A DNA stretch of 64,000 bases from Malania oleifera (Eukaryota > Streptophyta > Magnoliopsida > Santalales > Ximeniaceae). The position numbers and the translations under genes are program-made. The notes below the pieces were generated by a model, which ran no database searches, was not told the DNA's origin, and worked only from the letters and a program-made list of their open reading frames with translations. Below, piece by piece: positions 12,389-23,933 of this stretch. Every line of letters starts with the position of its first letter. Position 1 is the stretch's first letter. The stretch is from assembly GCF_029873635.1 (NCBI RefSeq), contig NC_080423.1:87961191-88025190 (forward strand), written 5' to 3'.

Positions 12389-13638
12389 CTATGCATCATA
12401 GTCAGTGTCACTGTCTTCAGCAATTCTTTTTCCTTGGGATTGGTGAGAACCTTCTCCTTCTTCGTCTTCTTCCTCTTCTTCATCATCCTCTTCCTCGTCA
12501 TTACCAGCTTTCTCTTCTTCTTCTTCTTCTTCTTCTTCTTCTTCTTCTTCTTCTTCACTGCAAGGTATGGAGCTAGTGTCCATAGGATCATCATGTGAAG
12601 AACTAGATCGTGCCTGCTCAATACGCGTAAGACGCTGCTCTATGGATTTAAGACCATCACGCATATCCTAGCTAAAAGATGTGAATTCATTATAGAATGG
12701 CATGAACCACGAAGGAGGTTTAGTTACAGATTCTTGTGGCTGAGTCCGAGGTGAAATAGGAGGTGCAGCAGCTGCTCTTCATTGTCTTCCCCTTTTCAAG
12801 AACCACTCTTGATTCCGTTTTTCATATCCCATCTGTTTGAGAGTAGTTGAGGTGAAAAGTTCATATCTAGTCCTCTTGACGAATAGGTCTGTCGGTGAGG
12901 CAACACTTAATTTTGAAAAAATAAGACTGAGAGCTCCACTGTAAGGAAGGGTAATTCGGGATGCATCAAGCTTTGCCCACATCCATTTTATCATAAGGCT
13001 AGATAAATCAAGTTTCTTTCCTTTTAACAGACAACACATAACAAAACAATCGGCATACGAAAGATGGTCATAGGATCCAGCTTGTGGTAGAATGTTGTTG
13101 GTGATAATTTTTTGGAGAATTTGTGCTTTGAGGTTTAGTTGCTTATACAATGGTGGATGCCCAAAGTAAGTTGGTTCATTCTCCATGACCAATGGCAAAA
13201 ACTCCTCAGGTGTAAAATTTTGTTGAAGCATCCATGATTGACCTAATGTTGGACATTCAAAATTTTCAGGAGAGACATTCAGAATGGATGCTAAAGATTC
13301 AGGAGAAAGCACTATCTTCTTACCGTTCACCTCCGTTGATAAAGAGTTTTCTTCAAGAGTCATGTTTGCATAGAAAATTTTTATTAAGTTAGGAAAGGTC
13401 CCCTTTGCTTGATACTTAATGAAGTTTTTCCAGCCAATGTTTTGGAACAAGGATAAAATCTCAGGAAATTCATAGTTGAAGAACTGGAGGTCAAGAATCT
13501 TACCAAAGATTGGTTCAACTGTAAGGAGTCTAGTCCTATACCGATGTTTAGATTGAGAAGATACCAACCATTGTTCAATATTTTGTCATCTTTACTAGAG
13601 GATAAACCACGACTTGTCTTTTTCTTAGTTCGAGGCAT
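12389..13638 (-). pseudogene. Extra ORF of copia 1, putative plant transposon protein with acidic tail
   Basis: Reads from MPRTKKKTSRG at 13638. Near 13570 it must change frame to continue as SKHRYRTRLLTVEPIF. The core has IKIFYANMTLEENSLSTEVN, GKKIVLSPESLASILNVSPE and LPQAGSYDHLSYADCFVMC. I recognise this as the 'putative plant transposon protein' family (Transposase_32-like) often carried by plant retroelements; its function is unknown. After a stop at about 12779 and another near 12668, the same frame continues as a short coiled coil (KSIEQRLTRIEQ). It ends in a poly-Glu/Asp tail encoded by a GAA repeat. With one frameshift and two stops, this copy is broken. Family naming is from memory of its sequence style. 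Confidence 0.65.
12513..12556. repeat. (TTC)n microsatellite
   Basis: Perfect trinucleotide run; on the minus strand it encodes the poly-Glu tail of the extra ORF of copia 1. Confidence 0.95.
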
Positions 13639-13639
13639 T

Positions 13640-13985
13640 GTGAGGTTTCCTTGAGCAGCAGAAGGTTCCTTTCAAACCCTAGAGCATGAATAATCGAACT
13701 TGGAGGCTTGAAATCTAAGATTTTATCACTGGAAATTGAAAGGGGGTAAGACGTTTGGCACTTCGGGTGAGTGGAGGGTTTTAGTTCAGGAGCCTAGAGT
13801 ATAACTGAAATAGGGTTTCGCGTATTTTAAATAAAAGAGCTCCGCGACTTCAGGCACTTGAGAATAAGTGTAGGCGCCTGAAGAATTTCCTGGGTGAAAT
13901 TTCAACAGGCAGTAGCTGTTCGGTCGCCTGAGGTACATGTAGGATCCTAAGGATGTCAGCTCAGTCAACTGAAGTGCTTCAACTT
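13640..13985 (-). promoter_or_regulatory. U3-like island upstream of the extra ORF
   Basis: Lies between gag and the extra ORF, in element direction just ahead of the ORF start. At 13835-13975 it has the same CTTCAGGCGCCTGAAG / GTCGCCTGAGG words that mark the U3 of this element's LTR (11090-11260). They are followed downstream by TTTATTTAAAATACGC, a TATA-like box at about 13826-13841, then about 190 bases of leader before the ATG at 13638. I infer a second, internal promoter; nothing in the sequence proves transcription. Confidence 0.45.
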
Positions 13986-14331
13986 CTGAATTTTCCTTAT
14001 TTCTTTGATTTGAACCTCTCTAACTTATTTCCCTTAATATATAATGCTTCAAGAAATTTCCTTATATAAAAAATTTATGCTTAAGTTCAATATTATCATT
14101 CTCAATTTTTTAACATTGTGAACTAAGCTTTTCAACATCAAGTCAGGTCAATTAATACACACGTAACATATATCATATCACCACATCACATGTAGTCAAG
14201 TAGGCATGTAGTACATAACATCAAGGCACTTATATGATAAGCTCAAATTTTATATTTTCTAAACGTCTCATTAAGTTAAGCCTTGTAAAACGAACATCCT
14301 ACGATTTTGTCCAACAATTCCATTTTCTATT

Positions 14332-15610
14332 TTATTTATGTGTGAAGTCACTATTTTCTTTAATTTTCCACACTTGTTTGATTTTAACACCTTTCCTTTT
14401 AAACGGACAATCAAATTTAATGTGTCCCTTATTTTTACATAATATGCAGGTCGTGTGAGTATACAGACCGTAGGAGGTACTAGCATAGAATTTTGACTCT
14501 TTAACAAAATACCCCATGTATAGATTCTTTGTTCTTCTATTTTCAATTCCATTGTAACCTATACCTTCTTTGTCTAAGGTCATCTTTTGGGAACCTACGA
14601 GTTTGTCAAAATTTTCTTTTCCCTTAGTGAATGTGTAGATGATCTTAGCTTAATCCTCTATCTTTCTTTCTAGGTCTTCAAATTTTGGATTCTTTAAGCC
14701 TTTGCAAACAGCTTGTAATTTTACCAATTCATCGGTCACTTTGTTTGCTTTGCATTCAAGTTCAAGAATTTTAAAGATCTTTTGCATTATCACACGAAAT
14801 CTTAGATATTAACTCTTTCAGCTCTTTTTCCATCATATCATTCCTGTTTTCTAATTTCATAATTTCTAAATCCTTTTCAGTCTTTTCTTTTTTCCAAGAA
14901 GTTTGAGACTCACACAGATCATCTAACTGTTTTGCTAAGTCTTTGTTTTCTCTTTCCAACATAATTTTCTTGTTGGTCATCCTTGTTAGTATTTTAAGAA
15001 CTTTAGCAAGTCCTTGTTGTACTTCCTCATAAGATGACATGTTATCATTATCAGATTCATCAAAATATTCACTACCAGAAGTATCACATGATGCATCACA
15101 GTCATTGCATGAATCATTTTGAGAATTTGAATGAGAAGTAGAGTGAGTAGAGTGTACCTCTTCATCAACCAATGCAACTAGGCCATAGTTTTCTACTACC
15201 TTATCACTTGAGTATGGATCTTCCCAAGTAGAGAACTTCTTTCCTTTGGTCTCACCAAATCTCTCATCGAGTTCTTCCCATATCTCCTTAGCACTTTGAC
15301 ATGACTTGATTTCATGGAAAACATTAGTATCTAAACCAAGCAATAGAATGTTCATAGCACGGAAATTCATTTGCATTAATTTCATATCATTCTCATTCAA
15401 CTCATATTCAGATTTAGGGATTTCAACATTATCAATAATTTTCATAGGAACTAGGTTTCCTTGATCAATTACTCTCCATGTTCTCCAATTTATGGATTTT
15501 ATAAAAATAGTCATTCTCATTTTCCACTCAGTGAAATTTTCACCATAAAACATTGGAGGTCTTGCAGAGATTTTTTCCACACCAATTGGGGATAGAACAA
15601 AATAATCCAT
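14332..15610 (-). pseudogene. Gag of copia 1, core deleted
   Basis: Starts MDYFVLSPIGVEK at 15610. The N-terminal copia gag signature is clear (RPPMFYGENFTEWKMRM, then AMNILLLGLDTNVFHEIKSC and AKEIWEELDERFGE). The family then normally has a long helical core, but here the protein jumps to a Ser/Asp-rich linker and a Lys/Glu coiled coil (about 14771-15100). A frameshift near 14775 and a stop near 14650 follow. Then come YTFTKGKENFDKLVGSQKM and an intact CX2CX4HX4C knuckle, CILCKNKGHIKFDC (about 14405-14446). It ends at THK, 14332. It likely packages RNA only with help from an autonomous partner. Confidence 0.82.
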
Positions 15611-15652
15611 GTGATCTTTTTACAAATTAACAATTACGTCTATGTACACCCT

Positions 15653-15664
15653 CTCTGATACCAA
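15653..15664 (-). other. Primer binding site of copia 1 (tRNA-Met)
   Basis: TTGGTATCAGAG on the minus strand, one base from the 5' LTR that starts TGTTGATTAAGG at 15666. Confidence 0.9.
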
Positions 15665-15665
15665 T

Positions 15666-16028
15666 TGTTGATTAAGGTGTAATCCCACAAGGGGGGGTGA
15701 ATTGGGTATTTAAAAAAAATTCTTAAAACCTATTTACCAATCAATCCCTACTTCTATGTTTAACTGATTAATGGTATGGACTTATGTTTGAATTAAAGTT
15801 ATTTTATCAATGAATTCCTTTTTACCCAATTAAGTACGTGTAAAGTTATTCAACATACACAAGCAAGCAGGACATTAAAATATGTTGCGGAAAATAAAAG
15901 GGATAAGGGAAGAGAGAATGCAACCACAATTTTATGAGGTTCAGCCAACCCGGTCTACGTCCTCGCCTTGAGCAACCCACTCAAGGATTCCACTAAAATC
16001 CCTGCTCCTTAAATTGAGACAGAGCTTC
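15666..16028 (-). repeat. 5' LTR of copia 1, truncated to 363 bp
   Basis: Matches 9436-9800 closely, then stops at GAGCTTCCCT and passes straight into gypsy LTR sequence. About 1.9 kb of LTR, including U3, is missing. A deletion that also removed the gypsy integrase end best explains the junction; no target-site duplication can be checked. Confidence 0.85.
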
Positions 16029-17265
16029 CCTTAATTATGTATACTAAAATAATATGTTTTTCCAGATCAAGCATGATATGATTGTTTTTAAGGCAATTAC
16101 AAAACAATAAAGCAATCATGATTTTATGAATATAATGTTTAACAGTACAAAGAAATCATGTTCAGTATATTATGATATTCTGGCGCAAATGTCGTGATTA
16201 AATGTTATGTGATGCTGGCGCAGATGCTGTGATTTATGTTGGCACAGATGCCATAATCATATATGATAAGATAGAATTCATGAAATATTATCATGTCAGA
16301 TATTATTATGAAATACGAAATAGTTATGTTTAGTATATGAAATATAGTATATGTTATCAAAACCCGGATGGTATAGTTTTGTTCAGTTTTCAGGAGTAAG
16401 GTATCGTAGCTATATGTTCAGAATTATGATAGTGCTACCACATGACCAATAGTGTGGGAGATGGCAGTCAATGTGGCTTTAGTGTAGAGTGGAGTTGTTC
16501 CCCTGGCAGTCCAGGACCAAGATGGGTAGGCCCATTGTACTTACAAACTTATGTTTGATCTAGCATGGTCGGCCCAGCCATTGCTAGGTCCCACCCTTGG
16601 GCCGCACAACCTAGTCATGTGGGGGTAAGACATGACATTAGCTAGCTATCCATCCTGGGTATTAATTCAGTATTGTACAATTATATAAGATGATTTTCAT
16701 GTACAGAAATCTAGTATGCCTTATTGTGATATGACAAATCGTATTTTACTCAGTTTTTGTTATAGACAGATTTTACCAAATATGTTTAGTATACTATTTA
16801 TATGTATAACACGAAAATAATCATGATGCCACACACTGATGTTAGTTTATTTCCTTTATTGAGAGGTGTCTCACCCCAACATTTCAAACATTTCAGGAAA
16901 TCCAGGTAGAGGAGCAAATAGAGCTCGGTGACGATAGAGTCCGACTAAACTACCCTATCAGAAGGGTGAGTTGTTAAGCTAGGGTTAGATTTATTTTTGG
17001 GAGGCAACCCTAGGTTACTTTTTGATCTTTTGATGGATGATTGTGTATATATATATATATATATATAACAAATTTAGTAGGACTCTGGTATTGTGGTTGG
17101 TTGGATGACATGTTTGTAAATTACATTTCCTGTTGCTTAGGTATCAAAGTTAAATGATAGGTTAATCCCTAGTACCCATGAGTCTAGGTTGATTATGTTA
17201 CTTCAATTTAGTAGGTGTTAGAGTTACTATGAGTATTTATTTATTTATTTATTAATATATATTGG
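16029..17265 (+). repeat. Gypsy LTR fragment (family B)
   Basis: Shares two blocks with the gypsy A LTR in plus orientation. They are CACAACCTAGTCATGTGGGGGTAA (about 16606-16629) and a stretch at about 16803-16896 with GCCACACACTGATG and TTGAGAGGTGTCTCACCCCA. A degenerate minisatellite (GCTGGCGCAGATGCTGTGAT) lies at about 16180-16255, and (TA)n at 17046-17066. Its left end is cut at the copia 1 junction. It may be the 3' LTR of the gypsy fragment at 8080-9435, but that is inference. Confidence 0.65.
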
Positions 17266-17297
17266 TAGAGAAAGTGGCATTTTTGGGGCATATTAGG
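17266..17297 (+). other. 32-bp gypsy RT remnant at the satellite border
   Basis: Reads GAGAAAGTGGCATTTTTGGG and GCATATTA, the RT segment EKVAFLGH that also starts the gypsy fragment at 8090. Satellite sequence (GGCACCGTCAG) follows at once. Confidence 0.55.
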
Positions 17298-20010
17298 CAC
17301 CGTCAGTTTCAGCACGTACAGGTCAATGTGATAGGTGTGTCAAGACTGACCCCATTCAGTTTGGACCTCATATGCCTGAATTGGACACCTGGGTGCTTAA
17401 AATGAACTAAGTTTACTATGTTTGTATTCTAACTTTACTTCTAGGTGGGGAAAAAGCTCTCGGGGAGGATTTTTTGGGCATCGTCAACTCTGGCACATCC
17501 AAGTCAATATGACGGACGTGTCGGGACTAACCCCACTCAGCTTGGATCTCATATGCCCGAATTGGACACCTTGGTGTTTAAAATGAACTAAGTTTACTAA
17601 ATTCGCCTCTAAGTACATAATTTTCAATCGGGGATGAGTTTTTTGGCACTGTCAGTTCCAACACGTCTTGCTTAATGCAACAGACAAGTTGGGACTGACC
17701 CCACTCAGCTTGAACTTCGTATGCTCAAATTGGACACTAGTGCGCTTAAAATGAACTAAGTTTAGTATGTTTGTATTCTAACTTTGCTTCTAAGTGAGGA
17801 AAAAGATCTCGGAGAGGATTTGTAGGGCACTGTTAGCTCTGAAACGTCCAAGTCAATGTGATAGATATGTTAGGACCAACCCCAGTCAATTTAGACCTCA
17901 TATGCTCGAATTGGACACCTTGGTGCTTAAAATGAATCAAGTTTACTAAGGTCGCCTCTAAGTGCATAGTTTTCAATCGGAGAGAATTTTTTGGGAACTG
18001 TTAGCTCCAACATGTCCAACTCAATGTGATGGATGTATCGGGACTAATTCCACTGGATTTGGACCTTGTATGTCCAAATTGGACACTTGGGTGCTTAAAA
18101 TGAACTAAGTTTACAATGTTTGTATTTTAACTTTACTTCTAAGTAGGGAAAAAGCTCCCAAGAAGGAGTTTTTGGGCAGCGTCAGCTCAGGCACGTCCAG
18201 GTCAATGTGACAGATGTGTCGGGACTGACCCCACTCAGTTTGGACCTCGTATTCCCGAATTGGACAGCTTGGTGCTTAAAATAAATTAAGCTTACTAAGT
18301 TCGCCTTTAAATGCATAATTTTTAATTAGGGAGAAGTTTTTGGGCATCATCAGCTCTGGTATGTCTAGCTTAATGTGACAGATGTGTTGGGAGTTATCGC
18401 ACTCGATTTGGACCTCCTATGCCCGAATTGGACACTTGAGTGCTTAAAATGAATTAAGTTTACTATGTATTCTAAATTTGCTTCTAGGTGGGGGAAAAGG
18501 TCATGGGGAAGAGTTTTTGGGCACTGTCAATTGCGGCACGTCCATCTCCATGTGATGGACGTGTTGGGACTGAACCCACTAGGTGTGGACCTCGTATTCT
18601 CGAATTAAACACCTTAGTGCTTAAAAAAAACTAAGTTTACTATGTTTGCATTCTAACTTTGCTTCGAAGTAGGGAAAAAGGTCCCAAGGGGAGTTTTTGG
18701 GCACCATCATCTGCAGCATGTCTAGCTCAATGTAATAGATGTTTTGGGACTGACCACACTCAGTGTGGACCACATTTGCCCAAATATGACACTTGGGTGC
18801 TTCAAATCAACTAAGTTTACTAAGTTTGCCTATAAGTGCATAATTTTCAATTGGGAAGAAATTTTTGGACACCGTTAGCTCCAACATATCAAGGTCAATA
18901 TGACGAACGTGTTGGGACTGACCCCACCCATTTTAGACCTTGTATGCCTGAATTGGACACCTTGGTGCTTAAAATGAACTAATTTTACTAAGTTCGCCTA
19001 TAAGCGCATAATTTTTAATGGATGAGGAGTTTTTGGGCACCGTCAATTCCGGCACGTCCAACACAATGTGATGGATATATCGGTACTGACCCCACTCAGT
19101 TTGGATCTCATATGTCTGAATTGGACACCTGAGTGCTTAAAATAAACTAAGTTTACAATGTTTGTATTCTAACTTTGCTTCTAAGTGGGGAAAAAGCTCT
19201 TGAGGAGGAGTTTTTAGGCATCGTCAGCTGCTGCTTATCCAGCTCAACATGATCGATGTGTCGGGATTGACCCCACTTAGTATGGACCTCGTATGCCTGA
19301 ATTGGACACTTGGGTGCTTCAAATCAACTAACTTTACTAAGTTCATCTATAAGTGCATAATTTTCAATCAGTTCCAACATGTCTAGGTCAATGTGACGAA
19401 CATGTCGGCACTGACCCCACTTAGTTTAGACCTCGTACGCCAAAATTGGACACTTGGGTGCTTCAATCAACTAAGTTTACTAAGTTTGCCTCTAAGTGCA
19501 TAATTTTCAATGAAGGAGGAATTTTTTAGTACCGTCAACTCCGGCACGTCAAGCTCAATGTCACGGACATGTAAGGACTAACCCCACTCGATTTGGATCT
19601 TGTATACCTAAATTGGACACCTGAGTACTTAAAATGAACTAAGTTTACTATGTTTGTATTCTAACTTTGCTTATAAGTAGGGGAAAAGATCCCAAGGAGG
19701 AGTTTTTTCAAATCGTAAGCTTCAGCCTATCCAAGTCAATGTGGCGGATGTGTCGAGATAGATCCTACTCGGTTTGGACCTCCTATGCCTGACTTGAACA
19801 CTTGGGTACTTCAAATTAACTAAGTTTACTAAGTTTGCCTCTAGCTGCATAATTTTCAATCGGCAAGGAATTTTTTGGCACCGTCAGCTCCATTATGTCA
19901 ATCTCAATGTCACGGACAGGTTGGGATTGGCCCTGCTCAATTTGGACCTCATATGGTCGAATTGGATACCTAAGTGCTAAAATCCACTAAGTACTTAGGG
20001 TTAGGTGAAA
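17290..20010 (+). repeat. Satellite array of two alternating monomers (181 and 168 bp)
   Basis: Tandem copies anchored on AAAATGAACTAAGTTTAC occur at 17401, 17582, 17750, 17931, 18099, 18280, 18448, 18625, 18805, 18973, 19141, 19322, 19465, 19633, 19814 and 19981. Type A (about 181 bp) carries TATGTTTGTATTCTAACTTT and GTGGGGAAAAAGCTC. Type B (about 168 bp) carries CGCCTCTAAGTGCATAATTT and TCAATCGG. The order is ABABABAABBABBAB, with one B shortened to 143 bp. Shared parts include GACCCCACTCAGTTTGGACC and CGAATTGGACACCTTGGTGC. There is no coding capacity. Confidence 0.93.
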
Positions 20011-20025
20011 GTGAGTCAAGGTAAT

Positions 20026-21747
20026 TATAATACCCCAAACCCCAAAGGATCTGGGATGTTTACTTTTTACCATTGATTTACAGCGGAAGTAAATAAACTC
20101 GATTATTATTAAACTAGAGCGCTAATTAACCGTATTACAATCATTTATTCCAAAAGAAGAAAAATTACACAAACATAATCATCTGGCATCATACTAATAT
20201 TTCTAATCAAACCTTCTTTTTCTATTCCCACCCACATGCTTGCTATGTTTGATTTTTGATATGCCCTTCAGAGTTATCCGAAATGTAAAATATGATTGGG
20301 GTGAGACGACACTCAGTAAGAATAATATTGTTATTAGTGTGTGACCAAAATGAGTTTTTATAATTTTGTAAAATAATATTTAATACTATAACTTCAAAAC
20401 TGCTTTTAAAATAAATGTAAATTTAAAAATTTCTACCTAAAACTTTTATCATTAACTACTACAGTAAAATTTAATAACCATATACTGTAGCTATTATATT
20501 AAACTTTTAACTTTAAAAATGTAACTACAATATTTAATTATATTTATACATTTATATATATATATACTTTTCCTTATACGTTTCCTTTAGATCATTATTT
20601 AGGCACAAGAATGACCATATTCATATAAACATATACTTTTCCTTCAAATCATCAATAATTCAGTACACATAATTAAATATGTATATACTTATATTGTAAA
20701 AACTACCCTTAGGTCTATTAGTCGTAAGTCATGTTTACCCCCATGACTGGGTTGTGTGGTCCAACGACTGGACTTAGTTGGCTGACCGGTTAAACTAAAT
20801 CAACGTACATAATCATTAAGTGAGATTTTCCCTATTAAGTCCTAATCCGGAATTAGGTGTGCACTCAGGAGAAATTCACTACCATATAAAATCACTCTGT
20901 AATTAGTGTGGATGCACTTTGATCCATTTAAACTTTAAGTTATGGCACCGAACATTCGTAATTTTTGCATCGTCTGAATCATAAGGGGTTTTGAAAACAT
21001 CTTATTTTATAATTTATACAATTAAAATAATATCATGAAAATCTCATTTTTATTCATATTTTCGTAAAGTATGCAATATAAAAATAAACTCATGTCATAT
21101 TTACCCATATTTTCATAAAATATGCAACGTATAAATAAACTCATGTCACACGATTTTCGTATTAAAAATATTTTCTTAAATAGAAATTAATGTTGTAAAA
21201 TACTCAAGGGGTTTAGAACATTTCTTAACTCAAAAATAAATGCAAGTATATTAAAGATAAAAGTGGTATAATTAAATATGCGTAAAAATAAACTGAGGAG
21301 AATTTTATGAAACTAATTAACATAATCAAAATTTACTTACAAATAAATTTGGGTATAAATTTTAAATAAAAATCTAACATAATCAAATTTACTTACCTCT
21401 TACTTAACATTACGATAGGGTCACAATGAATATCTCTAAAAATGAGATTGGAAAGAGTGGGTGAGTGAGAATTTTAATTATAACAAATTCTCCCTCCATC
21501 ACTAATTCTTTCACTCACTAATTCTTCTATTCTCTTAGAATTTTTTATGTGAAAAATGAAGGTTGAGAACTTCCTAATTATAGGAAAATTTTGGGGAGGA
21601 AAATTACATTTTCAAAAGTGTGGGGAGAGGGAAGAAATTTTAATTTTAATATTTTCAAATTATTGGTGGAATATGGGATGGCATGTGGGATGTGAGATGT
21701 GGGGTGATCTGTGTTGCAATTGGGTTGCCGACACTCCTCTTTCTTTT

Positions 21748-21808
<61 letters not shown>

Positions 21809-21968
21809 GCATATTTTTTTTTGGGAAGAAAGTGTAAACGGTAGAATGAGTAGAATAAGAGTTACCATTAATTAGATTTTTATTATTTATTATAAAGGAA
21901 GAAACAAGCTCGAGTCCGAGACTCGTGTGGGCCCCACCCGGTCATGTGGGCCCCGTATAGGGTATTTA

Positions 21969-21999
<31 letters not shown>

Positions 22000-22211
22000 T
22001 TATCATAAATTTGTACAAATTAGGTCAGTCAAAATATTATTTTATGTATATGTACTCATTTACGTGCACAAAAAGTGTCTACCCTGTTTATCCTATGAAA
22101 TTTCATTTTGACCAAACCGATCTCTAGGGAGCGACTGAGCCGCAATGATCTTTGAGCACTCGCTAAGACAAGGTCTTTCTTAGGCATCAAACATGGAATC
22201 AATGATCCTAA
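20026..22211 (-). repeat. Gypsy solo LTR C, first part (split by Athila-like element)
   Basis: Begins TATAATACCCC (from an expected TG) at 20026 and resumes at 29196-29269, where it ends GGGTTATTACA. The flanks GTAAT (20021-20025) and GTAAC (29270-29274) fit a 5-bp target duplication with one mismatch. The block shared with LTRs A and B is at about 20298-20360 (GGGGTGAGACGACACTCAGT...TAGTGTGTG), and the CATG/CACAAC block at about 20736-20762. (ATT)n runs lie at 21750-21808 and 21971-22001. No internal domain of this element remains. Confidence 0.72.
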
Positions 22212-22216
22212 CAAAG

Positions 22217-23026
22217 TGATTACGCACTTAAATTGCATAATTAGGTGTTTTAATTCATAAATTATGAATTATATTTTTAGTTAAACGCCTAATTTCTCTC
22301 AATATTATAACATTGTATTCTATTTATAATATTTGTGTTTTATTGAGTAATTTATAAATGTTTGATATTTTTTTATTGCAAGGCGACTATTAGAAGCTAA
22401 AAGCCGATGGTACTTCATAATCTATGCGTAACTCTCTCATCCGACCTCTGATTCAGATGATTCAAGATACTGTAAAAAGATAAGAAAACAATTTTCATGT
22501 TTTGCATTTTGAGAAATATTGGCTGCATCAAGGTCGAAATCGGACGTGAAGTTACCATATGCTGTTTTATGGACTATTTTGACATTACTAATAATCTGAG
22601 CGTAACTTTCTCGTTTGAGCTCTGATCGAGACGATTCAAAATTTTAGTAAAAATTGAGAAAGAGTTCTACAACTTTCATGTTTTGATCTTTGAGAGATAC
22701 AAACGTTTACTAGGTCAAAATTGGCCTTAAAAGTTCAAAAATGATTATGTGCTAACAAAAGAAAAAAAAAAAGAGACTTAAATGGGCTGGGCTCCACGAT
22801 GATGTAACCATGTGAGGCAGCCCTTCCATGCGCTGCAAAGAGCCGATTTGGGGGATTTTGAATGGGAATTGGCCATTTTAATGTAAAGGGGATATATATA
22901 ATATTAGTTTGTAGGTTTAGCTAGTTTTTTCTTTAGCTTTTCGTTAGCTTTTCTTTTGGGGGAAGGCAGCAACAGGCTGGGGCGTAGATAGCAACAACTT
23001 TGCTGCAAAAATACGGTCAGCTCTCT

Positions 23027-23113
<87 letters not shown>

Positions 23114-23857
23114 ATATCTTTCCTTCTCTCCTTACTCTTTATTTATTTGAATATTAAATTATTGTTAGATCTATTTTCATAAGCAAAAAGTTATTCAAAT
23201 CTCTTGTTATTTAAATATTGTCAATTAGTTTTAGGTTGAATCTTCCTCTCTTCTACTCTCTTTCCTTAATGTATTTATTTAATAAAAAGTTGTGGTTGGA
23301 TTTTATTTTGGTTGGGTTCTTTTGAATTATTTTGTTTAGATTGTTCTTAAAGTCTTGCATGGAATCTTAAATATTTGTTTGGGTTATTATTTATTATATA
23401 AAAGAAAATTCAGTTTGTTTCTTTTATTTGGAATCTTTATTAGAATTTAAATTGTTCTTGAGTGTTTTTATTATTAAAGTTAGTGTTTTTATTTAGTTAG
23501 CGTTTATTCTTGTTTGGGTTTATACTTAAAATTAGTATTTTTATTTGATAGAATGGTTGCAGGATTTAGTTCTTTCATTATTCTGACATTGAATCTGGTA
23601 TTTATTTAAGTTATTTCATGCATATTTAATTTTTAGTTAGAACTTAAATTCTATTGCAAAAACTTCAAAAATCCTAGGAAACTGAATCTGAATTATGTTC
23701 AGTAAAATTTTGTTTTCTTAATTTCTTTTGAAATTACACGAGTTTGGAATTAAAATGCATTTCCTGAAGAGATTATCTAACCCCTAGGCTAATTATTACA
23801 CGGCTGAACTCCTATACTTAAGATAGCTTTCGAGCTGCTCATTTTTCAACTGAGTCA
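22217..23857 (+). repeat. 5' LTR of Athila-like element
   Basis: TGATTACGCACTTAAATTGC to GAGTCA, 1641 bp, about the same length as and highly similar to 27551-29190. It contains (CT)n at 23031-23112. The target duplication is CAAAG (22212-22216) against CAGAG (29191-29195), one mismatch. Confidence 0.9.
23031..23112. repeat. (CT)n microsatellite in 5' LTR
   Basis: 82 bases of CT repeat; the 3' LTR copy at 28396-28463 is 68 bases. Leu/Ser open frames over it are artefacts. Confidence 0.95.
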
Positions 23858-23863
23858 AGTTTT

Positions 23864-23880
23864 TAGCACCGTTGCCGGGG
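23864..23880 (+). other. Primer binding site, tRNA-Asp type
   Basis: TAGCACCGTTGCCGGGG differs by two bases from TGGCGCCGTTGCCGGGG, the tRNA-Asp complement typical of Athila elements. It lies six bases inside the LTR end and identifies the lineage better than the coding remains do. Confidence 0.85.
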
Positions 23881-23933
23881 AATGTCAGTTTTAGTTTTAA
23901 ACTAGTGTTTTCCCAGTTATTTTAATTTTTCTT

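Noticed and set aside
12382..12621. Poly-Lys minus-strand frame and poly-Leu plus-strand frame
   Set aside because: Shadows of the (TTC)n run; the Glu frame is the one continuous with the upstream ORF.
17290..20010. Possible CRISPR-like or gene-family array
   Set aside because: Monomers are long, contiguous and similar throughout, with no constant-repeat/unique-spacer pattern and no open frame; it is satellite DNA.
23000..23182. Leu/Ser repeat protein
   Set aside because: Translation of a (CT)n microsatellite within the Athila-like LTR.
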